Below are positions 1 through 8,148 of a stretch of DNA of 64,000 nt, in pieces. Location of the stretch: positions 10,572-74,571 of the forward strand of contig FR891346.1 in NCBI GenBank assembly GCA_000435335.1, in the 5' to 3' direction. The translations under genes were made by a program, and so were the position numbers. The notes under the pieces were generated by a model. The model was not told the origin of the DNA. It saw nothing but the letters and a program-made list of their open reading frames with translations, and did no database searches. The DNA comes from Clostridium sp. CAG:964 (lineage in GTDB: Bacteria; Bacillota; Clostridia; Oscillospirales; Acutalibacteraceae). Within the stretch, counting starts at the first letter, position 1; each line of letters starts with the position of its first letter.

Positions 1-543
1 AATTCAAATAAAAGGCTGGGCGAGGCTATGCATCCAAACGATTATGACGAATATGTTTACAAGTATGCCGCAGAATACAGCCTTGAGCCTAACCTGGTGT
101 TTGCTATAATAAAAACCGAAAGCAACTTCAATCCGGACGCCGGCTCGACAGCAGGTGCCCTGGGACTTATGCAGTTAATGCCCGAAACCTTTGAGTGGCT
201 TCAAAATTATAAATACGGCGAGGTTACAATGACCTCGGAAAGTCTTTATGACCCCGAAATTAATATTCAGTACGGCTGCATATTTTTACATTTTCTTATG
301 GAAAGGTACAGTGTAGAGGAAACAGCGGTAGCCGCCTATAACGCCGGCTTTGGCGCTGTGGACAGTTGGCTTGAAAACAGCGAATATTCAAGCGACGGCA
401 AAACACTGGCACGCATACCGTACCCCGAAACCGAAGCCTATGTTGAAAAGGTGGAGTGGGCAAAGAATTATTATAACAGCAACGGCAATAATAACGAGGA
501 AAGTACACAGGCGACTGACTCCGCCACAGAAGGCGGAGATTAA
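1..543 (+). CDS. Lytic transglycosylase, SLT domain (5' partial)
   Basis: Soluble lytic murein transglycosylase-like domain that cleaves peptidoglycan glycan strands outside the membrane. The frame is open from base 1, so the start and any signal or anchor segment lie outside the window; the ATG at 28 is internal or optional. Motifs seen are IIKTESNF with the catalytic Glu, then GALGLMQLMP, then AAYNAGFGAVDSW, which is the family order. The tail is rich in Asn, Glu and Thr (about the last 25 residues). It is followed closely by the M18 aminopeptidase gene. In many Clostridia such proteins sit next to coaE or polA, which cannot be seen here. Family assignment is firm; physiological role is not. 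Confidence 0.9.
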   Translation, partial: NSNKRLGEAMHPNDYDEYVYKYAAEYSLEPNLVFAIIKTESNFNPDAGSTAGALGLMQLMPETFEWLQNYKYGEVTMTSESLYDPEINIQYGCIFLHFLMERYSVEETAVAAYNAGFGAVDSWLENSEYSSDGKTLARIPYPETEAYVEKVEWAKNYYNSNGNNNEESTQATDSATEGGD

Positions 544-612
544 TAAGCGGTGCGTTGCAAAAAATGCATGGCTTTATAGATTGCAAATAAAAATGAAAGG
601 AAGAATTTCAGT

Positions 613-2016
613 ATGGAAAAACAAGAAAAATCAGCTGCTGCACAGCTGAAGGAAAAGCTGTTTGTAAACAAAAGCAACGGCATTAAAAAGCTTTCTGCCG
701 ACGAGGTGGCAAAGGCTGACGAATTCAGTAAGGGCTATGTAGAATTTTTAAACCACGCAAAGGTAGAGCGTGAGGCAGTAGCTACTTCTGTAAAAATTGC
801 GGAGGCAAACGGCTTTACACCTTATGACAGCACAAAGCAGTACAAGCCGGGTGACAGAGCCTATGTTGTAAACAGAGGCAAAAACATATTGCTGACCGTT
901 TTCGGCAAGCAAAAGGTTGACAAGGGCGTGCGTTTGGCTATTGCCCATATAGACTCCCCAAGGCTTGACCTAAAGCCAAACCCGTTGTACGAGGCAAACG
1001 ACCTTGCACTGTTTAAAACACATTACTACGGCGGTATAAAAAAATACCAGTGGACAGCTATTCCGTTGGCTCTTCACGGTGTAGTAGCTTTTAAGGACGG
1101 CAGCTGCAAGGATGTTATAATCGGTGAAAATAATGACGAGCCATGCTTCTGCGTAACAGACCTTTTGCCGCATTTGGCACAACAGCAGGTAACAAAGCCA
1201 ATGAACAAGGCTTTTACAGGTGAAGACCTAAATGTTCTTATAGGAAGCAGACCTTTTAGCAATGACGATGAGGCAGAGCTTGTAAAGCTGAACATTCTAA
1301 ACATACTTTTTGAAAAATACGGCATTGCCGAGGAGGATTTCTTGTCGGCAGAGCTTACTCTTGTACCGGCATTCCAGGCAAGAGATATTGGACTGGACAG
1401 AAGTATGATAGGCGCTTACGGACACGACGACAAGGTGTGCGCTTATCCGGCGCTAATGGCGGCTGTAGACGCAAAAGCACCTGAATACACAGCTGTTACA
1501 CTGCTTGTAGACAAGGAAGAAACAGGCAGTGACGGCAACACAGGTATGCAGTCTGCCTTTATGGAGCATTTTATTAACGAGCTTGCAGACGCACAGGGTG
1601 TAAAGGGCTATGTTGCACTTAACAACAGCAAGTGCCTGTCTGCCGATGTAAACGCAGCCTTTGACCCAACCTATGCAAGCGCATACGAGGCAAACAACAG
1701 CTCCTATATTAACAACGGCGTTGTTATTACAAAGTACACAGGCAGCGGCGGCAAGTACGGTACCTCGGACGCATCTGCCGAGTATATGGCAGAGATACGC
1801 AGTATGCTTCAGCGTGAAAATGTACTGTGGCAGTCAGGCGAGCTTGGCAAGGTTGACGGTGGCGGCGGGGGTACCATCGCAAAATATGTAGCTAACTTGA
1901 ATGTAGATGTAGTAGACCTGGGTGTGCCTGTACTTTCAATGCACGCTCCTATGGAAATTATATCAAAGGTAGACCTGTATATGGCATACCGTGCCTTCTG
2001 TGCGTTTTTTGAATAA
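613..2016 (+). CDS. apeB: M18 family zinc aminopeptidase
   Basis: Cytosolic metallo-aminopeptidase that removes N-terminal residues from peptides; the family forms a large tetrahedral dodecamer with a dinuclear metal site. At 467 aa it has the usual bacterial length. Metal-site motifs are visible: AHIDSPRLD (His-x-Asp) near residue 115, KEETGSDGN in the middle, GAYGHDDKVCA, and a C-terminal SMHAPME His. The ATG at 613 follows AAAGGAAGAATTTC, a usable ribosome site. A hairpin terminator follows at 2079-2122. The exact substrate (acidic versus general N-terminal residues) cannot be read from sequence. Confidence 0.92.
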   Translation: MEKQEKSAAAQLKEKLFVNKSNGIKKLSADEVAKADEFSKGYVEFLNHAKVEREAVATSVKIAEANGFTPYDSTKQYKPGDRAYVVNRGKNILLTVFGKQKVDKGVRLAIAHIDSPRLDLKPNPLYEANDLALFKTHYYGGIKKYQWTAIPLALHGVVAFKDGSCKDVIIGENNDEPCFCVTDLLPHLAQQQVTKPMNKAFTGEDLNVLIGSRPFSNDDEAELVKLNILNILFEKYGIAEEDFLSAELTLVPAFQARDIGLDRSMIGAYGHDDKVCAYPALMAAVDAKAPEYTAVTLLVDKEETGSDGNTGMQSAFMEHFINELADAQGVKGYVALNNSKCLSADVNAAFDPTYASAYEANNSSYINNGVVITKYTGSGGKYGTSDASAEYMAEIRSMLQRENVLWQSGELGKVDGGGGGTIAKYVANLNVDVVDLGVPVLSMHAPMEIISKVDLYMAYRAFCAFFE

Positions 2017-2078
2017 AATAAATTTGTTATTGCCTGTTTAACAGACAATACCAAATGAAATAAAAACAGATAAATAAA

Positions 2079-2122
2079 CAGCTCCCACTTACAGTAAATC
2101 CTGTGTGTGGGAGCTGTCGCTT
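2079..2122. terminator. Hairpin terminator between convergent genes
   Basis: CAGCTCCCAC pairs with GTGGGAGCTG around a loop, placed between the ends of the aminopeptidase and cysA. The U tract is short on both strands, so it may act weakly in both directions. Confidence 0.6.
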
Positions 2123-2150
2123 TATGAAAATTCAGCAGATTTTGTTGATA

Positions 2151-3209
2151 TTAAATAATTACAAATTCCTCGCTTAGAGATTTGTTTTCCAGTATAAACG
2201 CCTGATTACCCTTTGTAACAAATAGCCTGTACAGGAACACATTTACCTTTTCGCCTACAGCTAAGACAGGCTCCTCCAGACCTCTTACAGCGTTTATTGT
2301 GCCGCCGTCACATTTAACGGTAACTTCAATTTTGTTTCCTCTAAAGGCGGTTTTAACAACCTCTCCGACAGAAACAGACGCCTTTTGCTCGCAGGTTTCG
2401 TTCAGCTTTGTTATTTTTACAAATTCAGGCCTTACTATAGCCTTGTCGGCGTCATTAATAACCTCAAAGGTTTTAAACCTTGTGTAGTCGTCAAGTACAG
2501 CAGTCTGACCGAAAAATGCGGCTGAAAACGCAGTTGCAGGCTTTTGGTATATCTCCAAGGGTGTGCCTATCTGCTCAATTCTGCCCTTATTGGTTATAAT
2601 TATCTCGTCGGCTACCTCTATGGCCTCGTCCTGGTCGTGGGTTACAAATATACTTGTTACACCCAATTCTTCTATCATTTCCTTTAGCCACGAACGAAGC
2701 TCCTGCCTTACCTTTGCGTCTATAGCGGCAAAGGGCTCGTCCAAAAGCAATAGGTTAGGGTTTGGTGCCAATGCTCTTGCAAAGGCAACTCTTTGCTTTT
2801 GTCCGCCCGAAAGCTGGCTTGGGTAGCGCTTTTCCAGCCCCTTTAGACCAATCAGCTCTATAAGACTGTTTACTCTTTCTTTAATAAACCTTTTGTCCTT
2901 TTTCTGAACTGTAAGACCAAAGGCAATATTGTCAAAAACATTCATATACCTAAACAGTGCGTAGTTTTGAAACACAAAGCCAATGCCTCTTTTGCTTGCC
3001 GGTATATTGTTTACCACCCTGCCGTCTATTACAATTTCTCCGCTGTCGGGGGCTTCAAGTCCGGCTATCATTCTTAAAATAGTTGTTTTGCCACTGCCGG
3101 ACGGCCCCAGCAGGCCTATAAGCTTACCCTTTTCTATGCCAAAGCTTACATTGTCAGAAGCCTTGTAGTCGCCAAAGGTTTTATTTATATTATTCAGCTC
3201 AACATACAT
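2151..3209 (-). CDS. cysA: Sulfate ABC transporter ATP-binding protein CysA
   Basis: ATPase subunit that powers sulfate/thiosulfate import through CysT-CysW. The 352 aa protein shows the Walker A GPSGSGKTT (about residue 35), the signature LSGGQKQRVAFARAL, Walker B LLLLDEPFAAID and the switch His in VTHDQDEA, then a C-terminal TOBE-like regulatory region from about residue 240. The start ATG overlaps the last base of cysW, so translation is coupled. It is the last gene of sbp-cysT-cysW-cysA. Molybdate transporters are the main alternative, but the neighbouring binding protein and two separate permeases favour sulfate. Confidence 0.93.
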   Translation of the reverse strand: MYVELNNINKTFGDYKASDNVSFGIEKGKLIGLLGPSGSGKTTILRMIAGLEAPDSGEIVIDGRVVNNIPASKRGIGFVFQNYALFRYMNVFDNIAFGLTVQKKDKRFIKERVNSLIELIGLKGLEKRYPSQLSGGQKQRVAFARALAPNPNLLLLDEPFAAIDAKVRQELRSWLKEMIEELGVTSIFVTHDQDEAIEVADEIIITNKGRIEQIGTPLEIYQKPATAFSAAFFGQTAVLDDYTRFKTFEVINDADKAIVRPEFVKITKLNETCEQKASVSVGEVVKTAFRGNKIEVTVKCDGGTINAVRGLEEPVLAVGEKVNVFLYRLFVTKGNQAFILENKSLSEEFVII

Positions 3210-4030
3210 TACGATTCCTTCTTTCCCTTGTATTCAACCACACTTCTGATAATCAAAATAACCACAGCCATTATTACAAGTATGGCTGATACCGCAAAGG
3301 CGGGAACATACTTAAACTCGTTAAACAGAATTTCCACATGTAACGGCAGGGTGTTTGTTTGGCCCCTTAAATGTCCGGAAATAACCGAAACAGCACCAAA
3401 CTCTCCCATAGCTCTGGCGGCACATAAAACTACGCCGTATAAAAACGCCCACTTTATATGCGGAAAGGTAATTTTTCTGAAAATAGTTGTGCCCTTTGCT
3501 CCCATAAGTGCGGCGGCCTCCTCTTCGTCTGTACCCTGGGATTCTAACACAGGAATAAGCTCTCTTGAAATAAAAGGAAAGGTTACAAATACAGTAGCCA
3601 ATATAATGCCCGGTACGGCAAAAATAATCTTTATGTCAAGCGCCTGCAAAACGGGGTAGAGGGGGCTTTGTCTGCCAAAGGTAAGTACAAATATAAGACC
3701 GGCAATTACAGGCGAAACCGTAACAGGCAGGTCTATAAGTGTTGTAAGCAGCTTTTTGCCCTTAAACCTGAATTTGGTTATGGCCCAGGCGGCAAACACG
3801 CCAAAAACTGTGTTTATTAGCACTGCAAAGCCTGTTGCCTCCAGTGTAAGCAAAATGGCGTCTACTGTGTACTCGTCGCTTACTGCCTGCCAAAATACCT
3901 GCCAGCCGCTTTTTAACGCCTCGGTTATTACCGTAGCAAGGGGAAGCACAAGCATCAGTACAACAAACAGCAGGCTTATTCCTATAAGAATCCATTTTAT
4001 TATTTTTGAGCCTTTTGTTTCTTCGTGCAT
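3209..4030 (-). CDS. cysW: Sulfate ABC transporter permease CysW
   Basis: One of two inner-membrane permease subunits for sulfate/thiosulfate import. The 273 aa protein has about six hydrophobic segments. It carries the EAA coupling loop, seen as EEEAAALMGAKGTTIFRKITFPHIKW (positions about 3450-3530), which contacts CysA, and CAARAMGEFGAVSVISG, typical of CysW. The gene is one base from cysT and overlaps cysA by one base, so the three form a tight operon. Confidence 0.93.
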   Translation of the reverse strand: MHEETKGSKIIKWILIGISLLFVVLMLVLPLATVITEALKSGWQVFWQAVSDEYTVDAILLTLEATGFAVLINTVFGVFAAWAITKFRFKGKKLLTTLIDLPVTVSPVIAGLIFVLTFGRQSPLYPVLQALDIKIIFAVPGIILATVFVTFPFISRELIPVLESQGTDEEEAAALMGAKGTTIFRKITFPHIKWAFLYGVVLCAARAMGEFGAVSVISGHLRGQTNTLPLHVEILFNEFKYVPAFAVSAILVIMAVVILIIRSVVEYKGKKES

Positions 4031-4031
4031 T

Positions 4032-4871
4032 TTATCTTCCTCCTGTTAATATTTTTGTGTTTCTTGCCTGTACCAAATTAACCAGGAACAGTACAAGGAA
4101 TGACGCAACAAGCATTACCAAGGCTATTGCCGTAGCACTTTCATAGTCGAACTCCTGAAGCTCCGACATTATTACAAGCGGTGTAATTTCGGTTTCAAAG
4201 GGCTTGTTTCCGGCTATAAACACTACCGAGCCGTATTCGCCTAAGCATCTGCCAAAGGCAAGCCCAAAGCCTGTTAATACAGCGGGCAGTATTTCCGGAA
4301 ATATTATCCTCCAAAATATTCTTACTCGGCTTGCACCCATAACACCGGCCGCCTCCTCGTAAACAGGGTCCAGTTTTTCAAGCACAGGCTGTACCGCACG
4401 CACTACAAAGGGTATGCCTATAAATACCAACGCTGCTGTAATGCCTATAGGGGTGTAGGCTATGCTTATGCCCAGCTTTGAAAAAAAGCCGCCTATAATG
4501 CCGGTGTCGGCTGTAAGTGATGTAAGAGCAATACCAGCAACCGCTGTAGGCAGAGCAAAGGGCAGCTCTATCATACCGTCTAAAATTTTTTTAAACGGGA
4601 ACTTGTACCGTACAAGCACCCAAGCCAAAATAACACCCATAACGGCGTTTATTGCAGACGCTGTAAGGGCTGTTAAAAAGCTGATTCTGTAGCTTGCCAT
4701 TACTCGGCTTCGGGTTATAGCCTCCCATATGTCCTGCCAGCTCATTTGTGCTGTATATATTACAAGAGAAGCAAGTGGAATAAGAACAATCACGCTTAGC
4801 ATTGATATTGTAATGCCCATAGACAGCCCAAAATACGGAATAACTCTTTTTGCTTTTTTTCTTTTTTTCAC
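4032..4871 (-). CDS. cysT: Sulfate ABC transporter permease CysT (CysU)
   Basis: The second membrane permease of the sulfate transporter, partner of CysW. It is 279 aa with a basic N-terminus (KKRKKAKR), six predicted transmembrane segments and an EAA loop EEAAGVMGASRVRIFWRIIFPE (positions about 4290-4350). The motif GRCLGEYGSVVFIAGN marks the CysT side of the pair. A 116-bp gap separates it from sbp without an evident terminator, so transcription probably runs through. The ATG at 4871 is accepted because the coding signature starts there. Confidence 0.93.
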   Translation of the reverse strand: MKKRKKAKRVIPYFGLSMGITISMLSVIVLIPLASLVIYTAQMSWQDIWEAITRSRVMASYRISFLTALTASAINAVMGVILAWVLVRYKFPFKKILDGMIELPFALPTAVAGIALTSLTADTGIIGGFFSKLGISIAYTPIGITAALVFIGIPFVVRAVQPVLEKLDPVYEEAAGVMGASRVRIFWRIIFPEILPAVLTGFGLAFGRCLGEYGSVVFIAGNKPFETEITPLVIMSELQEFDYESATAIALVMLVASFLVLFLVNLVQARNTKILTGGR

Positions 4872-4987
4872 TGTTTACACCTGATTTCTCTATTCTGATT
4901 GCTTCCAAAAAGCATGGCGTTCAACTGACCGCTGTATTTATCAGTGTATTTATCAGCTGAACACCAATGCGGTTTAGTAATTATTAA

Positions 4988-6031
4988 TTACCTGCCCTCG
5001 TAAATTTTGTCAAACACGCCGCCGTCGGCAAAATGTGTTTTTTGTGCGTTGCCCCAGCCGCCAAAGTCCTTTATGGTAACAAGGTTAATATTTAGGTCAA
5101 ATACATTTGAGTATTGCTTTAGAATGTCCTTGCTGTAAGGTCTGTAGTAATTTTCTGCTGCTATTTTCTGTGCCTCGTCACTGTACAGATACTGTAAATA
5201 TTCCGTTGCAGCCTTTCTTGTGCCTCGGTCATCTACTACAGAATCCACAACAGCTACAGAAGGCTGTGCAAGAATACTTATGCCGGGGGTAATAATTTCG
5301 TAATCGTTTGGATAATCCTTTAGCGACAAATACGCCTCGTTTTCCCAAGCAAGAAGAACATCGCCCTGACCGTTTTCTACAAATGAGGTTGTAGCGCCTC
5401 TTGCACCGGAGTCAAACACCAGTACATTTTTATACAGTCTTTTAACAAAGTCCTCTATTTTGCTTTCGTCGCCGTTATATTTTTTGTCGGCATATGCCCA
5501 CGCCGCCAGGTAGTTCCACCTTGCACCGCCTGAGGTTTTTGGGTTTGGGGTAATTACGCCTACGCCGCTTTTAACCAAATCGTCCCAGTCCTTTATGTTT
5601 TTAGGATTGCCCTTTCTTACAAGGAAAACAATGGTAGAGGTGTATGGTGACGAATCGTTGTCAAACTCGCTTACCCAGCCGTCCTCTATAAGTCCTGCGT
5701 CACGCACAGCGTTTACATCGTACTCAAGGGCAAGGGTAACAACATCTGCTTCAAGTCCGTTTGCAACCTCAAGGGCCTGCTTGCCCGAGCCGCCGTGGGA
5801 CTGCGTAACCTCAACCTCTTGTCCTGTTTTTTCTTTCCAGTGTTTTGCAAATGCCTTGTTGTACGACTCGTAAAGCTCTCTGGTAGGGTCATAAGACACA
5901 TTGGTAATTTTAACCTTGGAATCGTTTGATGTGTCTGCTTTTTGGCAGCCTGCAAAAGTCAGGGCAGATACACCTATTACAGATAATGCAAGCACAGACG
6001 CTAATATTTTTTTAACTGATTTATTTTTCAT
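4988..6031 (-). CDS. sbp: Sulfate-binding lipoprotein
   Basis: Extracellular solute-binding protein that delivers sulfate (or thiosulfate) to CysTW. The 347 aa protein starts with a lipoprotein signal: KKILASVLALSVIGVSA then the lipobox TFAGC, so Cys28 would be lipidated. Family motifs include GGSGKQALEV, NPKTSGGARWNYLAAWAYA and SGARGATTSFVENGQGDVLLAWENEA. The ATG at 6031 has a GAGG site at 6040-6043. That site can pair with codons of the upstream ORF at 6092-6190, which suggests translational control. It is the first structural gene of the operon. Confidence 0.94.
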   Translation of the reverse strand: MKNKSVKKILASVLALSVIGVSALTFAGCQKADTSNDSKVKITNVSYDPTRELYESYNKAFAKHWKEKTGQEVEVTQSHGGSGKQALEVANGLEADVVTLALEYDVNAVRDAGLIEDGWVSEFDNDSSPYTSTIVFLVRKGNPKNIKDWDDLVKSGVGVITPNPKTSGGARWNYLAAWAYADKKYNGDESKIEDFVKRLYKNVLVFDSGARGATTSFVENGQGDVLLAWENEAYLSLKDYPNDYEIITPGISILAQPSVAVVDSVVDDRGTRKAATEYLQYLYSDEAQKIAAENYYRPYSKDILKQYSNVFDLNINLVTIKDFGGWGNAQKTHFADGGVFDKIYEGR

Positions 6032-6091
6032 TTGTATAACCTCGATTCTTATTTTTTATTTCTGCTTAGCCTATAAATATGAATGTAGAAA

Positions 6092-6190
6092 TCAACAAAA
6101 GGCCTTGCCGCCGCAGGAGGTATATACTCTGTTTTTAACTATGCTGTACCGTACAGCGTAGCAGCTTATGCTCTTGTATGTGCTGTTCAT
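6092..6190 (-). CDS. Cysteine-containing 32-aa upstream ORF (putative leader peptide)
   Basis: ATG at 6190, stop TGA at 6092-6094, 32 codons, between the sbp promoter and the sbp start. A GGGTGG ribosome site lies at 6196-6201. The peptide has Cys at codons 10, 26 and 32 (the last before the stop) and ends TSCGGKAFC. Codons 22-25 (GTATATACCTC, 6127 to 6117) can pair with the sbp ribosome site GAGGTTATAC (6043 to 6034): 10 bp with one bulged U. A ribosome pausing at Cys26 would cover the anti-ribosome-site strand and free sbp, whereas one reaching Cys32 or the stop would not. This is a cysteine-sensing attenuator model by inference. I do not recognise the peptide family with certainty. Confidence 0.7.
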   Translation of the reverse strand: MNSTYKSISCYAVRYSIVKNRVYTSCGGKAFC

Positions 6191-6274
6191 AAGTACCACC
6201 CTTTTTGTGAAAGTGTATTATGTATTTTTAATTACCTATAATACCTATCTTTTTACTATGTCTTGTTGTTAGCT

Positions 6275-6303
6275 ATTGTATATCTACAGGATATAAATGT
6301 CAA
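6275..6303 (-). promoter_or_regulatory. Sigma-A promoter of the sulfate operon
   Basis: On the minus strand TTGACA (6298-6303), 17-bp spacer, TACAAT (6275-6280). Transcription would begin near 6268, giving a leader of about 235 nt that holds the 32-codon upstream ORF. Confidence 0.8.
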
Positions 6304-6454
6304 GGATAATTTATATTTAAGCATATAGTTTGTTAAAGTCTACAATTCAGCAAGGGAAAAAAGACAAAAGTCGGTCGTTTTGTTAAGGTGTGCTGAAATA
6401 CGGTAATAATATCCGTAAGCAAGCTATGCTTATGAATTCCTGCTTACAGACCGT

Positions 6455-6515
6455 TAAAAAAAGAATTCCCGAAAAGACAAGAGCTTTATCTGCATTTTCG
6501 GAAATTCTTTTTTTG
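6455..6515. terminator. Bidirectional hairpin terminator
   Basis: AAAAAGAATTCCCGAAAA pairs with TTTTCGGAAATTCTTTTTTT (one mismatch) and gives U tracts on both strands. It ends the rhodanese/PP-loop gene on the minus strand and lies upstream of the sulfate promoter. Confidence 0.75.
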
Positions 6516-6524
6516 TTATATTAT

Positions 6525-7682
6525 TTATGGTTTTAATTCCTCATTAGCTTGAATATCGTAATCATCAAGAAAATGGTGCTTTTTACTGCCTTTTTTATAG
6601 GAAATAATTGTGTCTAAATTTACATTTTCCACACTGCGGAAAATGTTGCTTTCTATTTGAGGGTTTATTTTTTTCAGCCTTTTAATAAGCTGCTTTATTT
6701 CCTGACGCTTGCCTGTATTGCCGGAGCCGTCTACCGAGCAGGTGTCGGTAAACCAACAGGCACATTGAATAAAGCTTAGCTTGTTGTAATCCCTCCAACG
6801 CTTTATGTCGTCCTCTCTTACAAGGTACAACGGGCGTATAAGCTCCATACCCTCATAGTTGGTGCTGTGGAGCTTTGGCATCATTGTTTGTACCTGACCG
6901 CCGTACAGCATACCCATAAGAATTGTTTCAATTACATCGTCATAATGATGTCCCAGTGCAATTTTATTACAGCCAAGCTCTTTGGCTTTTTTGTAAAGGT
7001 AACCTCTGCGCATTCTGGCACACAGGTAGCAAGGGTATTTCTTTACATTGTACACAGATTCAAATATATTGCTTTCAAAAATCGTAATCGGTATAGAAAG
7101 CTTTTTGGCGTTGTTTTCAATAACTCTTCTGTTTTCGGGACTGTAGCCCGGGTCCATAACTAAATAAACAACCTCAAAGGGAAATTTATTGTGCCGCTTC
7201 AATTCCTGAAACAGCTTTGCCATAAGCATAGAGTCCTTTCCGCCGGAAATACACACGGCTATTTTGTCATTCGGCTGTACCAGCTGATACTCCACAATGG
7301 CGGCTGTAAAGCGGCTCCATATAGTTTTGCTGAACTTTTTTCGTATGCTTTTTTCCACATCGGCGGCGTAGCTGTCGTCAATAAACCTTTCCCTTAGCCA
7401 GCTGTAGTAGCCTCCTGCCAAATTAACGGCATTGTAGCCCCTATCCCTAAGGCACTGTGCAGCTTCGTCGCTTATTAAACCGCTTTTGCAGCAAATAACC
7501 AGCCTTTTATCTGTTGGCAACCGGCAGTCGCCCTCTTTTATTTTGTTGTACGGAATATTAACCGAGCCGGGAATATTGCCATAGTCAAAGGAAATTTCAT
7601 CTCTTATGTCAATTACCATATATTCGTTCTCAGACATATTTTTTAACTGCTCTACAGTTATTTCAAAATTCTCATTTACCAT
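6525..7682 (-). CDS. Rhodanese-PP-loop fusion, TtcA-like tRNA thiolation protein
   Basis: Two-domain 385 aa protein. Residues 1-100 form a rhodanese domain with the CxxGxxS loop at Cys65, which can carry a persulfide. Residues about 110-360 form an adenine-nucleotide alpha-hydrolase with the PP-loop SGGKDS at 146-151, a CxxC at 218-221, GHHYDDVIET and a later IQCACW cysteine pair. This matches TtcA-type enzymes that make 2-thiocytidine in tRNA using an Fe-S cluster. The fused rhodanese would supply sulfur. It lies beside the sulfate transport operon in the same orientation but has its own promoter and terminator. The exact modified nucleoside is not certain. Confidence 0.85.
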   Translation of the reverse strand: MVNENFEITVEQLKNMSENEYMVIDIRDEISFDYGNIPGSVNIPYNKIKEGDCRLPTDKRLVICCKSGLISDEAAQCLRDRGYNAVNLAGGYYSWLRERFIDDSYAADVEKSIRKKFSKTIWSRFTAAIVEYQLVQPNDKIAVCISGGKDSMLMAKLFQELKRHNKFPFEVVYLVMDPGYSPENRRVIENNAKKLSIPITIFESNIFESVYNVKKYPCYLCARMRRGYLYKKAKELGCNKIALGHHYDDVIETILMGMLYGGQVQTMMPKLHSTNYEGMELIRPLYLVREDDIKRWRDYNKLSFIQCACWFTDTCSVDGSGNTGKRQEIKQLIKRLKKINPQIESNIFRSVENVNLDTIISYKKGSKKHHFLDDYDIQANEELKP

Positions 7683-7714
7683 AAATAACCTCTAAATGCC
7701 TTAGTTTTTAAACT

Positions 7715-7743
7715 ATTATACACCGAAACAGTACCGTTTACAA
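7715..7743 (-). promoter_or_regulatory. Promoter of the rhodanese/PP-loop gene
   Basis: On the minus strand TTGTAA (7738-7743), 17-bp spacer, TATAAT (7715-7720), about 30 bp before the start codon at 7682. Confidence 0.7.
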
Positions 7744-7882
7744 TCACACCGGACAAATACCCAAATGTCATAATTTAACAGCTTGTGGTCACACCTTATA
7801 AATATTTGCTGTGTTCATACTCATATACGCAATATACTCAAGGAAATGTTAAAAAACGCCGCTAAAAAATCCGATTTAATGC

Positions 7883-7911
7883 TTGCATTTCTTATCAAAA
7901 GGTATTATAAT
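7883..7911 (+). promoter_or_regulatory. Promoter of tRNA-Pro
   Basis: TTGCAT (7883-7888), 17-bp spacer, TATAAT (7906-7911), about 63 bp before the tRNA. Confidence 0.7.
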
Positions 7912-7974
7912 TATAAAGCAACAAAATCGACGGCAAAGGCTGCAAGGCTGTGCCGTTGTATATATAATTAATTT

Positions 7975-8051
7975 CGAGGTGTAACTCAGTTTGGTAGAGT
8001 GCTGCGTTCGGGACGCAGATGCCGCAGGTTCAAGTCCTGTCACCTCGACCA
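7975..8051 (+). tRNA. tRNA-Pro (anticodon CGG)
   Basis: A complete 77-nt cloverleaf with encoded CCA. The acceptor CGAGGTG pairs with CACCTCG; the anticodon arm CTGCG-TTCGGGA-CGCAG places CGG as anticodon; the T arm carries GGTTCAAGTCC. It reads CCG proline codons. The AT-rich integrated element begins just downstream, so this tRNA marks its left flank and appears undamaged. Confidence 0.95.
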
Positions 8052-8052
8052 T

Positions 8053-8097
8053 ATCGAGTGTTCATAAGGTATTTGACCTATGAACACTCGATTTTTG
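8053..8097 (+). terminator. tRNA-Pro terminator
   Basis: ATCGAGTGTTCATA(A)GGT pairs with ACCTATGAACACTCGAT across a 5-nt loop, followed by TTTTTGTTTTT. The stem is about 17 bp with one bulge. Confidence 0.85.
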
Positions 8098-8122
8098 TTT
8101 TTCTGTATAATTTGATGTACGG

Positions 8123-8146
8123 CGAGGGGTTGTCCCTCGTTTTTTT
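8123..8146 (+). terminator. Second hairpin terminator at the element's left edge
   Basis: CGAGGGG-TTGT-CCCTCG followed by seven T on the plus strand. It faces into the recombinase gene rather than ending it, so it may belong to the ancestral chromosome or lie near the element boundary. Confidence 0.6.
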
Positions 8147-8148
8147 GT

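Noticed and set aside
6196..6210. AAAGGGTGGTAC before the upstream ORF, recalling a T-box
   Set aside because: The other T-box parts (specifier loop, antiterminator NCCA-binding bulge, terminator) are absent; the motif works as a ribosome site.
8100..8148. Attachment-site repeat shared by the left flank and the 20-21.4 kb region
   Set aside because: No matching stretch longer than a few bases was found by eye, so no att site is claimed.
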